A stretch of 64,000 nt of DNA from an uncultured Armatimonadota bacterium. Lineage in GTDB: Bacteria > Armatimonadota > Fimbriimonadia > Fimbriimonadales > Fimbriimonadaceae. Where the stretch lies: positions 30,631 to 94,630 of the forward strand of contig CAILEM010000040.1 in the NCBI GenBank assembly GCA_903833215.1. Reading direction: 5' to 3'. Position numbers and translations under genes: made by a program. The notes beneath the pieces were generated by a model. That model did not search any database. It was not told where the DNA came from and saw only the letters and a list, made by a program, of their open reading frames with translations. Below, in pieces: positions 44,805 through 53,890 of the stretch (positions are counted from its first letter, which is position 1; the number at the start of each line of letters is the position of its first letter).

Positions 44805-45344
44805 ATGAATCAAACGATTGGAGGGGTAACGGTAACGCCGGAACTGCTTATGTTTGGTGGCATCGCTGGTGTTGCCGCAATATGTGCCGTCGGAGTGGTG
44901 GCGTTTAATAATGCCGTTCGAAGCGCGCTTTGCCTTGTAGTGAATTTCTTCCTACTTGCGGTGCTGTACTTCACACTCAACGCGGAGATGCTAGGTATCA
45001 CTCAAGTCGTTGTTTACACCGGCGCGATCATGGTCCTGTTCTTGTTCGTCGTGATGCTGCTCAACCTTGGTGGTGTGAAGCTGATCAACGAGAAGGCGGA
45101 TCCAAAGAAGTTTGTTGGAATTCTGCTTGGCTGTGGCCTCTTTGTCATCCTTGGAGCCCAGATTCTTCCACCGATGCTCCAAGCCTTACCGCTCAAAGTG
45201 AGTCCCGATATGGCGAAATTTGGCGGTCCGGAGGCTATTGGTCGGACGCTGTTTACGGAATACGTCTATCCATTTGAAGCGGTCAGCGTCCTATTGCTGA
45301 TTGGAATTGTTGGCTCAATCTTGTTGGCCAAGAGGAGACTATGA
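44805..45344 (+). CDS. nuoJ: NADH-quinone oxidoreductase subunit J
   Basis: 179 residues, five membrane helices. SALCLVVNFFLLAVLYFTLNAEMLGITQVVVYTGAIMVLFLFVVMLL contains the NuoJ hallmark helices (only pieces: NAEMLGITQVVVYTGAIMVL). The start has a GAGGAACACG ribosome site. It overlaps nuoK by four bases. Confidence 0.95.
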   Translation: MNQTIGGVTVTPELLMFGGIAGVAAICAVGVVAFNNAVRSALCLVVNFFLLAVLYFTLNAEMLGITQVVVYTGAIMVLFLFVVMLLNLGGVKLINEKADPKKFVGILLGCGLFVILGAQILPPMLQALPLKVSPDMAKFGGPEAIGRTLFTEYVYPFEAVSVLLLIGIVGSILLAKRRL

Positions 45345-45688
45345 ACGGAGTTCCCCTCGCTGCGTATATCGGGCTCGGCCTTTTTATGTTCACGACCGGC
45401 GTCGTCGGTGTGACCGTGAGAAAGAACCCGATCGTGATCTTTATGTGCATTGAGCTCATGCTCAATGCGGTCAATTTGACGTTTTTGGCCTTCGCCCGAT
45501 ATCAGCTCAATTCGGCAAGGCAATCGTCTGAACAAATCCAGCACAGCATGATGGCTGGCCAAATGATGGTGATCTTCGTGATGGCGGTTGCCGCTGCCGA
45601 AGTCGCAGTCGGACTTGGAATTATCATGGCAATCTTCCGATTACGCGACAACGTGGATATCGACGAGATGAACCTGCTTCGGGGCTGA
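45341..45688 (+). CDS. nuoK: NADH-quinone oxidoreductase subunit K
   Basis: 115 residues, three helices. The two buried glutamates of the proton path lie in FMCIELMLNAVNL and AAAEVAVGLGI. Slightly longer than the usual ~100 owing to a loop with SARQSSEQIQH. Seven bases separate it from nuoL. Confidence 0.96.
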   Translation: MNGVPLAAYIGLGLFMFTTGVVGVTVRKNPIVIFMCIELMLNAVNLTFLAFARYQLNSARQSSEQIQHSMMAGQMMVIFVMAVAAAEVAVGLGIIMAIFRLRDNVDIDEMNLLRG

Positions 45689-45695
45689 AATCGAA

Positions 45696-47753
45696 ATGAC
45701 TTACGAATCGATCTGGCTAGTTTTGCTCTTCCCAGTGCTTGGGTTTTTAACCCAGGCATTGCTTGGAACACGAATAGAAAAGGCACTGGGGAGGCGCGTT
45801 CTTGGTTTTCTCGCTGTTCTGCCGATCGTCTTATCATTCGCGGTAGGGCTCGTTATCACCTTGGGGCTGAAAGGAGACCGAAGCGCTCCTGTAACGATTT
45901 GCGAGTGGATCACGGGTGGTGGACTCTCCATTCCCTTTGAACTCGTTGTCGACCCATTGTCGATGACGATGGTGCTGATCATCACCGGTGTCGGAGCACT
46001 CATCCATCTTTACGCAACGGGCTACATGAATGAGGAACGAGAATTTGCACGGTTCTTCACCTACATGAACCTGTTTATCCTCGCCATGCTCATCTTGGTT
46101 CTCGGCGGGAACCTGCTGTTGCTGTATGTTGGGTGGGAAGGGGTTGGACTCTGTTCTTATCTTCTGATTGGCTTTTGGTATAAAGACCTCGCCAACGCCA
46201 AGGCAGCGAACAAGGCTTTCATTGTCAACAGGATCGGCGACTGGGGATTGTCGCTTGGCTTGATGTTGATCGTCGCATTGCTTATGTCTTCTAAGGGTGC
46301 GATCCTGGATGGTCGCTTCCTTAGCTATGACACGATGCTCCCCGCTTTGAAGACGGTGCTAGCAGCTCATCCAGCGATGGCGACCGCGATTGCACTGCTC
46401 CTGTTTGTCGGCGCCGCTGGTAAATCGGCTCAGTTCCCCCTTTACCTCTGGCTGCCGGATGCGATGGCGGGCCCAACTCCCGTCTCGGCTCTCATCCATG
46501 CGGCTACGATGGTTACCTCCGGTGTCGTGTTGCTGAACCGGATGCACATCGTGTTCGAGATGTCGCCTGTCGCCAGTGCGGTTGTTTGCGTCATCGGTGC
46601 CTTCACCGCCCTCTTTGCGGCACTCATCGCCTTCGGACAGAGCGATATCAAGAAGGTTCTTGCCTACTCAACGGTTTCGCAGCTTGGCTTCATGTTTATC
46701 GCTTGCGGAGCAGGTGCGTACTGGGCAGGCATGTTCCATGTAACCACTCACGCTTTCTTCAAGGCTCTTTTGTTCCTTGGCGCTGGAGCAGTTATCCATG
46801 CGATGGCACATAACCAGGACATGCGCAACTATGGCAACCTGAGAAAGTATTTGCCGATCACCTTCTGGACGATGGTTATTGGAACTCTTGCGATTTGCGC
46901 GGTAGGTATCCCAGGCGTCTTCGGCTTCGCTGGCTTCTATAGTAAGGAAGCGATTCTGGGTGGAGCATTGGCAAACACCCACGCTCAGATTAACGGCGTC
47001 CAACTCGGGCAGATAGCCGGTTGGGTCGGACTCGGCGTTGCTGCTCTGACTTCGATTTACATGACTCGATTAACTTGCTTAACCTTCCTCGGGAAAGAAG
47101 AGCGATGGCGATCGATTCCAGCACCTGTGGTTGATGCGCATCATGATGACGCGGACCACCACGATGAAGCCCATCATGAACTTGATGAGCGACATACGCC
47201 ACACGAGGTTCCAGTGAGCATGTGGCTCCCGCTCGTAGTATTAGCGGTGCTGTCCATTGGCAGCGGATTCGTACTGGCCAAAGGTGGCGCGTTTGAGAAG
47301 TGGCTCTATCCAACTGCCTTGCCGGTGTTGGGTGAGGTTTCAACAGAACCGTCGGGAATTCCGCTAGCGATGTATTCCATGATTGCCGCTCTCGGCGGTA
47401 TCGCTCTCGGACTGGTTTTCTACCTGAAGGGGCTACCTAAGAACCAAGGGCTCGATGAATCCAAGTGGACCGGGTTGCGGCGCGCAGAGCGAGATCAGTT
47501 TGGTTTCGACAATGCGATGACCATCGCTGCAGTCGAGGGTGGTGGAGACATCGCCCGAGGACTTTGGAAGTGGTGTGACGACGGTTTGATGAACGGATTC
47601 GTTGAAGGGCTCGGAAAGCTTTCTGGCGGCATGGGTGATCTCATGAAGCGGTGGCAAACCGGTTACGTTCGCCTCTACGCTCTTATGATGCTGTTAGGAT
47701 TGGTTGGGTTGATAGGATTCTTCGCGCTGGCAATCCAGAGAGGAGTCCACTAA
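45696..47753 (+). CDS. nuoL: NADH-quinone oxidoreductase subunit L
   Basis: 685 residues, antiporter-like proton-pumping subunit. DPLSMTMVLIITGVG, FILAMLILVLGGNLLLLYVGWEGVGLCSYLLIGFWY, KSAQFPLYLWLPDAMAGPTPVSALIHAATMV (shown in parts: LWLPDAMAGPTP, SALIHAATMV) identify it. A His/Asp-rich loop (HHDDADHHDEAHHE, about residue 478) is inserted before the lateral-helix region and could bind metal. It shares the TAATG junction with nuoM. Confidence 0.95.
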   Translation: MTYESIWLVLLFPVLGFLTQALLGTRIEKALGRRVLGFLAVLPIVLSFAVGLVITLGLKGDRSAPVTICEWITGGGLSIPFELVVDPLSMTMVLIITGVGALIHLYATGYMNEEREFARFFTYMNLFILAMLILVLGGNLLLLYVGWEGVGLCSYLLIGFWYKDLANAKAANKAFIVNRIGDWGLSLGLMLIVALLMSSKGAILDGRFLSYDTMLPALKTVLAAHPAMATAIALLLFVGAAGKSAQFPLYLWLPDAMAGPTPVSALIHAATMVTSGVVLLNRMHIVFEMSPVASAVVCVIGAFTALFAALIAFGQSDIKKVLAYSTVSQLGFMFIACGAGAYWAGMFHVTTHAFFKALLFLGAGAVIHAMAHNQDMRNYGNLRKYLPITFWTMVIGTLAICAVGIPGVFGFAGFYSKEAILGGALANTHAQINGVQLGQIAGWVGLGVAALTSIYMTRLTCLTFLGKEERWRSIPAPVVDAHHDDADHHDEAHHELDERHTPHEVPVSMWLPLVVLAVLSIGSGFVLAKGGAFEKWLYPTALPVLGEVSTEPSGIPLAMYSMIAALGGIALGLVFYLKGLPKNQGLDESKWTGLRRAERDQFGFDNAMTIAAVEGGGDIARGLWKWCDDGLMNGFVEGLGKLSGGMGDLMKRWQTGYVRLYALMMLLGLVGLIGFFALAIQRGVH

Positions 47754-49576
47754 TGAATTTGCTTTCGATCATCATCTTCCTTCCTCTCCTTGGAGCGCTT
47801 GCCTTACTTGCCCTCCCGGAAAGAAAGACCAAGACGATCCAGCAGGTCTCGATGTTGACCGCGCTTTTGACATTTGTCACAAGCCTTGGTCTCCTGCTCA
47901 AATTTGATGGCGAATCCTACGGATTTCAGTTAGTCGAGCGCTATCAGTGGATTGCCCCTCTCGGAATCGGCTACAAGGTCGGACTTGATGGCATTTCGCT
48001 GATGCTGGTTTTGCTGACGACGCTCCTCAGCATCGTCGCTATCGGATGCAGTATGAAGATCGATCAGCGCCTGAGGGCGTTCATGATCTGCGTGTTGATT
48101 CTGGAGACAGCGATGCTCGGGACATTCTTGTCGACCGACCTCGTTTTATTCTTTGTCTTCTTTGAGTTGACCCTCATCCCGATGTGGCTACTCATCAACA
48201 TCTGGGGCGGAAAGAACCGAGCGCACGCAGCTAACAAATTCCTGATCTACACCTTCGCGGGTTCGATCTTCATGCTGATCGGCATTATCAGCCTTGGCTA
48301 CCTGTACTTTAAGACCACGGGCAGGCTGAGTTTTGATCTCGTTGACATTCAAGCGCAGGTTGCCAATGGCAAGCTCTGGGCGACGGCCATCGCGGCTCAA
48401 CCCTATATCTTCTGGGCGTTTGCAATTGCGTTTCTGGTTAAGTCTCCTGGGTTTCCGTTCCACACATGGATGCCTGATACCTATGCAGAATCGCCAATCG
48501 CTGGTGTGATCTTATCCAGCGTCATGGTGAAGATGGGAACCTTTGGTTTCCTACGATTCTGCTTGCCGCTTTTCCCAGAGGCGCTGAAGTCTCAGGTCCC
48601 TTTACTTGTAGCCCTCGCTGCAATAGGGATTGTGTACGGCGCTGCCGTAGCCGCTGTTCAGCCGGATATGCGTCGAATGATGGCTTACTCGTCGCTGTCG
48701 CATATGGGATTCGTTCTGCTCGGGATTTTCTCCTTAACTCGAATGGGAGTTTTGGGTGGTGTCTACCAGCAGCTAAACCACGGTATCAGCGCTTCGATTT
48801 TGTTCCTTCTGGTTGGTTATCTCGCTCAGCGAAGAGGGTCGACAATGTTCTCCGATTTCGGAGGGCTCAAAGCTCAGACGCCGATTCTCGCCGCGATCTT
48901 CCTTCTTGGAATGCTTTCAAGCGTCGGTCTTCCCGGAACGAACGGATTCGTTGGTGAGTTTCTGGTCCTGCTTGGAAGCTTCCAGGCGGCGTATGCCGAT
49001 CAGTTCAGCATTGGAGTGGTGGTTCTGGCCGCCTTTGGTGTCGTCCTTACCGCGGTCTACCTTCTCTACATGTTTCAGAGGATCTTCTATGGCAAGATCA
49101 CAAACCCAGAGAACGCTAATCTCGCGGACCTCTCTCGATCCGAAGTCGCATTGGCCGGCGTTCTCATCGTGTTCATTTTCTGGGGTGGTCTCGTTCCCAA
49201 TAGCTTCATGAAGCCGATGAAAGTGAGTGTGGACGCCACGATCTTGATGGCCAAAGGCATGGTCGACCATCGACCCCACTGGGATAGCCCAGAAACTCCA
49301 CTTGAGTATTACAACCTTCAAAAGCCAATCCGTCATGTTGAAGCTCTGAAGCCGATTATTCGAAATGGGCCTAAACCGTTCTTGATGGCCGCACCGCCTC
49401 AAACACCATCCCCAGCAGGTATGGGAATTCGCGCAGGAAGTGGCGCACCCAAGCCAGCCGCAGCCGCCCCTGCTGATTCCAAACCAGTAGCACCCAAGCC
49501 CGCCCTAGGGAGTCGGTTAGCTCCGAGGTCTGGTTCAGCGACTCCGGCCAAGCCTGCCCCTGGAGGAACTCGTTGA
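47753..49576 (+). CDS. nuoM: NADH-quinone oxidoreductase subunit M
   Basis: 607 residues, longer than the usual ~500 because of a ~90-residue Pro/Ala-rich C-terminal tail (PAAAAPADSKPVAPKPA). Antiporter-like motifs: YKVGLDGISLMLVLLTT, FFELTLIPMWLLI, SPGFPFHTWMPDTYAESP, MMAYSSLSHMGF. Start is the ATG in TAATG at the end of nuoL. Its stop overlaps the TTG start of the UroD-like gene. Confidence 0.94.
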   Translation: MNLLSIIIFLPLLGALALLALPERKTKTIQQVSMLTALLTFVTSLGLLLKFDGESYGFQLVERYQWIAPLGIGYKVGLDGISLMLVLLTTLLSIVAIGCSMKIDQRLRAFMICVLILETAMLGTFLSTDLVLFFVFFELTLIPMWLLINIWGGKNRAHAANKFLIYTFAGSIFMLIGIISLGYLYFKTTGRLSFDLVDIQAQVANGKLWATAIAAQPYIFWAFAIAFLVKSPGFPFHTWMPDTYAESPIAGVILSSVMVKMGTFGFLRFCLPLFPEALKSQVPLLVALAAIGIVYGAAVAAVQPDMRRMMAYSSLSHMGFVLLGIFSLTRMGVLGGVYQQLNHGISASILFLLVGYLAQRRGSTMFSDFGGLKAQTPILAAIFLLGMLSSVGLPGTNGFVGEFLVLLGSFQAAYADQFSIGVVVLAAFGVVLTAVYLLYMFQRIFYGKITNPENANLADLSRSEVALAGVLIVFIFWGGLVPNSFMKPMKVSVDATILMAKGMVDHRPHWDSPETPLEYYNLQKPIRHVEALKPIIRNGPKPFLMAAPPQTPSPAGMGIRAGSGAPKPAAAAPADSKPVAPKPALGSRLAPRSGSATPAKPAPGGTR

Positions 49577-50223
49577 CGTCGAGAGAAAGAGTTTTGTCTG
49601 CGAGTCGCGGAGGCCAGGTTGATTCCACGCCAACTCTAAGTTGGTTGGTGATGGATTCGAACGCTGAGGCGAACGTGGTGGATCCTGTTACGGTCACCAA
49701 AGGCAACTCAGGTCAGGTCTTGCTTGCCGAAGTTTCAAATCCATTTGGGCTCGCACTTAGAAAGGGCATCGACCTAAACAGAGCTCTCAAAGACGATCCA
49801 TCAGTGGCAAGTGAAGTTCTTGATGGTTTGGTGGAAGAAGTTAGGAATCAGATCAGCCTTAGCCTTGGGCAAGGCGCAGATGGGATTTTTTACCGCCTAC
49901 ATGGTGCTTGTCCCAAGCATTGTTCTCCAATGCAATATGGTGGGCACTACCTAGAGCGCGACCGCGAGTTGCTCGGCGAGGTCTCTGAAACTTTCCTTAA
50001 CGTTTTGTTTGTCGCAGGGAACGACGAACTGTATATCGATTTTGTAAGCGACTTACCCGCGCATGTATTTGCCTGGGACAGCGAAAAGACTCAGGTGTCG
50101 GCTGACGAAGTTCGAGCCATGAGAAAAGGAGCTGTCGCCTCGGCTGATCCAAGCAGTGAATTCAAGCTGCAGATTGGCCTGCAGAATTACTTAGAGAATC
50201 TGGAGCTACCTAACATTGGATAA
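49573..50223 (+). CDS. Short uroporphyrinogen-decarboxylase-like protein within the nuo operon
   Basis: 216 residues, starting TTG inside the nuoM stop (four-base overlap). TSRERVLSA at the start, LGQGADGIFYRLHGACP in the middle and ELYIDFVSDLPAHVFAWD later follow the UroD/methyltransferase barrel pattern, but the protein is only ~60 percent of normal length and lacks the classical substrate motifs. It overlaps nuoN by eight bases, so it is translated with complex I genes. Haem synthesis is doubtful; a divergent or partner function is more likely. Confidence 0.65.
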   Translation: MTSRERVLSASRGGQVDSTPTLSWLVMDSNAEANVVDPVTVTKGNSGQVLLAEVSNPFGLALRKGIDLNRALKDDPSVASEVLDGLVEEVRNQISLSLGQGADGIFYRLHGACPKHCSPMQYGGHYLERDRELLGEVSETFLNVLFVAGNDELYIDFVSDLPAHVFAWDSEKTQVSADEVRAMRKGAVASADPSSEFKLQIGLQNYLENLELPNIG

Positions 50224-51679
50224 GGCCTTCCATTTCGCAATACCGGTGATCGATTGGACAGCGCTCCTTCCGATTATGATCGTGGCGGTCACGGGCATCT
50301 TTGCCCTCATCGCCGAGATGTTCCGGCCGAAGCACAACAATAACCTCATTGTTGGCGTCAGCTTGGGTGGCTTGGCACTCGCCGCAGTCGCCTCCGCACT
50401 CTCTCTTCAGCAACCGAGCTATACCACCGCAGCCGAGCTCTTCCTGCGGGATTCCTTGGGGACCGTTGCCCAACTGCTTATCTTGCTTGCAACCGCCCTA
50501 ACGATCTCGTTTAGCGAAGGTTACTTGCGGAACAAGCGCATTCCGTTCGGAGAGTTCTATCCGCTTGTGCTCTGGTCATCGGTCGGTGCGATGATCATGA
50601 CCTCGACGATGAACCTGCTCGTCATATTCCTTGGCCTGGAAATACTATCTGTATCTCTTTATGTCATGGCGGGTATGAGTCGAAGCGAAGAGAAGTCGGA
50701 AGAATCAGCCCTCAAATACTTCTTACTAGGTGCCTTTGCCAGTGGGTTCCTGCTCTACGGTATTGCTTTCGTCTATGGAGCGACAGGAGGCTTGGACCTA
50801 AATGTAGTCAACGCGGTTTGGCTGCGACACGAGGCTTCCTCTCACACGTTGCTTCTCTTTGGTTTTGGCTTGATGCTCATCGGCCTTGGTTTCAAAACCA
50901 GCATGGCTCCGTTCCACCAATGGACTCCGGACGTGTACCAGGGCGCGCCTACCAACGTAGCGGCCTTCATGGCCACAGCTGCCAAGATTGCGGGCTTCGT
51001 GACCCTTCTGAGAGTCGTAAGCGCGTTTGGTGCGCTCCACAACTTCTGGCTTCCTGCTTTGACTGCGATTGCGATCCTGACGATGTTCGCCGGGAACTTT
51101 GCCGCGCTCGTTCAGAAAGACGTCAAGCGCATTCTCGGCTACAGCTCGGTTGCTAACGCAGGCTACGTCATGGTTGCGATCATCGCCTTTGGACGAGATA
51201 GCTCGCTTGGCTACGGCACGGTGATGTACTTCCTATTGAGCTATACGTTGATGACAATCGGCGCCTTCGCCGTTGTGTCGATGGCGGCTAAGAATCGACG
51301 CGAAAGCACCAAACTTGAGGATCTCAACGGTCTGTGGCGTCGCTCACCGTTTGTCGCGTTGACGCTCGTCATCTTCATGGCGTCCCTCATCGGAATTCCG
51401 CCTACAGCCGGATTTGTTGGCAAGTTCTTGATCTTCTTCGATGCGCTCAAGACGGATCAGATCCCCCTTGCTATCGTTCTTGCTGTCAACTCGATCATCA
51501 GCATCTACTACTACATGGCAATCGCTCGGGCAGTCTTTGTGTCGGATTCGGCCGATGTCGAGCCGGATACTTCAAAGCCGTCGGCCGGTGTTGCCGCTGT
51601 CTGTGCGGTATGCGCGATCGGAATTTTTGCAGCAGTGGCGTTTGTCGGTCCGTTCGTCGGGCTCTTAAGTACGAAGTGA
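50216..51679 (+). CDS. nuoN: NADH-quinone oxidoreductase subunit N
   Basis: 487 residues, antiporter-like subunit. VIFLGLEILSVSLYVMAG, SEESALKYFLLGAFASGFLLYG, TSMAPFHQWTPDVYQGAP and RILGYSSVANAGYV are typical. TTG start at 50216 overlaps the UroD-like gene. It closes the H-J-K-L-M-[UroD]-N series. Confidence 0.95.
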   Translation: MDKAFHFAIPVIDWTALLPIMIVAVTGIFALIAEMFRPKHNNNLIVGVSLGGLALAAVASALSLQQPSYTTAAELFLRDSLGTVAQLLILLATALTISFSEGYLRNKRIPFGEFYPLVLWSSVGAMIMTSTMNLLVIFLGLEILSVSLYVMAGMSRSEEKSEESALKYFLLGAFASGFLLYGIAFVYGATGGLDLNVVNAVWLRHEASSHTLLLFGFGLMLIGLGFKTSMAPFHQWTPDVYQGAPTNVAAFMATAAKIAGFVTLLRVVSAFGALHNFWLPALTAIAILTMFAGNFAALVQKDVKRILGYSSVANAGYVMVAIIAFGRDSSLGYGTVMYFLLSYTLMTIGAFAVVSMAAKNRRESTKLEDLNGLWRRSPFVALTLVIFMASLIGIPPTAGFVGKFLIFFDALKTDQIPLAIVLAVNSIISIYYYMAIARAVFVSDSADVEPDTSKPSAGVAAVCAVCAIGIFAAVAFVGPFVGLLSTK

Positions 51680-51683
51680 ATTT

Positions 51684-52526
51684 ATGCGCATCGGCTTAAG
51701 CATGTACAGTTACGCGCAGTCGGTCCAAAAAGGGCTGCTGGACATTCCTGGCTTCATTCATGAAGCCAAGAACGCTGGGGCGGAAGGTGTCGAACTCCTT
51801 GAGTACTTCTACAAGGATCTCGCTCGAGATCGAGATGCGGCGCTTGAGGCTCTTCAGGAAACGGGGCTTCCATGTCCGATTTTCTCTGTAGGTAATAACT
51901 TCGCGAAAACAGACTCTGTGGAACGCAGTACGCAGCTCAAGAGGATCTTTTTTGGCGTTGACGAAGCCATCCGATACGGCTCAGCTGTGGTCCGCGTGTT
52001 TGCCGGCGATGTTGCGGAAGGCATTACGTACGACCAAGCTCGTGGCTGGATCATCGATGGACTCAGCGAGGCTTCCATTTATGCCAGTGAGCACGGCGTC
52101 AAACTTGCGCTGGAGAATCACGGAACGTTGGCTGGCCGCGGCGATCAGGTGCGCGGGATTATCGAGGATGTCCGTGCGAAGAGCGGAGTCGATGTTCTCG
52201 GGGCGAATCCAGATACTGGGAATTTCTTGCTTGTCAATCAGCCGAGTCACGAAGCGATTCGCCAGGTTGCCTCTCTGGCCAACATGGTCCATTTTAAGGA
52301 TTTTCGGGCCGCCCCACTTGACCATGAAGGGTGGGCTTATACTGCGCTCGACGGCAGCAAATACCTTGGCACGGCGGTGGGTGAAGGAATGGTTGAGTTG
52401 GGACAGTGCATTTCCGAGCTTAAGGATGCTGGGTTCGACGGCTGGCTGAGCGTGGAATATGAAGGCGTCGAAGATCCATTTAGTGCCGTACCACGCTCCA
52501 TGCTGAACGCCCGTAAATATATCTGA
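51684..52526 (+). CDS. Sugar phosphate isomerase/epimerase (xylose isomerase-like TIM barrel)
   Basis: 280 residues. Barrel metal ligands appear as E in LALENHG, D/H in DTGNF and MVHFKDF, and E in WLSVEYEG. The family includes isomerases, epimerases and inosose dehydratases, so substrate is open. It follows nuoN by four bases and may simply be carried on the nuo transcript. Confidence 0.85.
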   Translation: MRIGLSMYSYAQSVQKGLLDIPGFIHEAKNAGAEGVELLEYFYKDLARDRDAALEALQETGLPCPIFSVGNNFAKTDSVERSTQLKRIFFGVDEAIRYGSAVVRVFAGDVAEGITYDQARGWIIDGLSEASIYASEHGVKLALENHGTLAGRGDQVRGIIEDVRAKSGVDVLGANPDTGNFLLVNQPSHEAIRQVASLANMVHFKDFRAAPLDHEGWAYTALDGSKYLGTAVGEGMVELGQCISELKDAGFDGWLSVEYEGVEDPFSAVPRSMLNARKYI

Positions 52527-52595
52527 CCGATTCATCGTGACAATTCGGGTTAGTTAGGCGTTTGCGCTCTTGAATATATGAGAAAAATGGCGATC

Positions 52596-52633
52596 CGGTT
52601 CCTTCTCCTTTGCCAAAAAGGGGGAAGGAACCG
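52596..52633 (+). terminator. Hairpin after the isomerase gene
   Basis: CGGTTCCTTCTCC and GGGGGAAGGAACCG form a 12-13-bp stem with one bulge around TTTGCCAAAAA. No T-run follows, so termination efficiency is uncertain. Confidence 0.5.
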
Positions 52634-52705
52634 ACTTGCGACTTCCTCACTTCCAACAGCGGTCCGTTAACGTTGACCTAAACGCAATTTGCCTGGGCAA
52701 CGTGT

Positions 52706-52737
52706 CAAAAAAACGGGTCGTGCACATTGCACGACCC
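52706..52737 (-). terminator. Rho-independent terminator for the minus-strand gene at 52801
   Basis: GGGTCGTGCA and TGCACGACCC (10 bp, three-base loop) with a run of seven T on the minus strand, 63 bases after that gene's stop codon. Confidence 0.85.
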
Positions 52738-52800
52738 CTGTTGAGTTTATGGGGCCTGACTGCATTCACTCCTGTGTGAAATGCAATCAGGGGGCTCGCA

Positions 52801-53193
52801 TCAGCGATGATGAGAGTGAAGTGTAAGATGAATGCCGTGTCGCTTCTCTGCCTTCTTGGCTTCAGGAGCGGCTTCGGTGGTTTCTGAAATTGGGTCACTT
52901 GCATGGCCAATCGCACCGAAAACATATCCGAGTGAAGCTCCGATAGCTGCGCCGAGGACGATGCAAGAAATGACCGGCCAAATGAAGCAGGAAAGACCGT
53001 AAGTGTAATACGAACCTGGGACGCGGTTATTTCCGATCAACAATCCAAATGGAAGGAAGCAGGCGATTGTGATCTTCATACCAAACATCACGGCATCGTG
53101 GATGCTGTGGGAATCTACATGCGAAGATGCGTGTAGATTTGCGGAAGCAATCGAATGAGTATCTGTTGCGGTGGGGGTGGCGGTTTTCTGCAT
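52801..53193 (-). CDS. Small two-helix membrane protein, His-rich ends
   Basis: 130 residues. Helices at about 38-55 and 70-92 (FIWPVISCIVLGAAIGASLGYVFG in parts) are framed by a Ser/His-rich N-terminus (HASSHVDSHSIHD) and a C-terminus ending HLTLHSHHR. Gly-zipper-like AAIGASLG occurs in the second helix. It has a good terminator. No family recognised; metal binding by the His clusters is speculation. Confidence 0.65.
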   Translation of the reverse strand: MQKTATPTATDTHSIASANLHASSHVDSHSIHDAVMFGMKITIACFLPFGLLIGNNRVPGSYYTYGLSCFIWPVISCIVLGAAIGASLGYVFGAIGHASDPISETTEAAPEAKKAEKRHGIHLTLHSHHR

Positions 53194-53342
53194 GGAATCG
53201 ATCCTTAAAGCCGTAGAGGCCCTTTCTCAGGCCTCTACAGTTCTTTCACTCACAGTTCCCGACTAGGAACTGAGATAAGTATCAACCGGATCTTTCTTCT
53301 GCACTAGTCGGCGATTTTATGTCAGGGAAAAGGAGGACACGA

Positions 53343-53882
53343 TCACACCGACCGCTCAATGATCTCCAGGATCATTTGTAGGACTCTCATTTGTTCTGGC
53401 ATAGGCAAGCGATCTGGAGTAGGTATGTGGAGGAAGCCGACCCGCTTTTCCGGAAATGTCGCCAAAGCTCGGTAGCCAATGTAGTTACACAGATAATCGC
53501 CTCCGTCCATGCTCACCTTTGTATGTGGATCGTAAATCACGATCTCTGAGAGCACCTCCGGGGTCCACAAAGTCGACTCCAGTAAGAGTGGAGCCATTGG
53601 CTCGATATAGCCTAGGGGAGCGTATCCGCGAACATCCGCGTCGGGACCGATCATATTCCTTGCAAAGAGCTCAGGTGTAAGCCTATCTCGCTTCGCGGCC
53701 ACCCCGATCATGAGCAAACGATCGAAACTGTCCGTGCTTAGGGAAGAAATGAATTCGTCCACAGCCTGGTAAGAAACCTCAAGCACCGTGTGAGGCCGTC
53801 CCGAGCTTTCTGCAAGAGTTGCCGATGGATTCTCTGCGATGGATTTGAATGCACCAAATCCGGTAACAAATGTTCGATTCAT
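53343..53882 (-). CDS. Pyroglutamyl-peptidase I-like cysteine peptidase (C15 family)
   Basis: 179 residues. The start VTGFGAFKSIAENPSA matches the TGFxPFxxxxxNPS of Pcp. Cys is in GDYLCNYIGY and His in GFLHIPTPDRLP; the Glu of the triad is less clear (region GVAAKRDRLTPELFARN). It would remove N-terminal pyroglutamate. Overall similarity is moderate, so specificity is uncertain. It follows the isomerase-like gene by eight bases. Confidence 0.75.
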   Translation of the reverse strand: MNRTFVTGFGAFKSIAENPSATLAESSGRPHTVLEVSYQAVDEFISSLSTDSFDRLLMIGVAAKRDRLTPELFARNMIGPDADVRGYAPLGYIEPMAPLLLESTLWTPEVLSEIVIYDPHTKVSMDGGDYLCNYIGYRALATFPEKRVGFLHIPTPDRLPMPEQMRVLQMILEIIERSV

Positions 53883-53890
53883 CATGCTTC

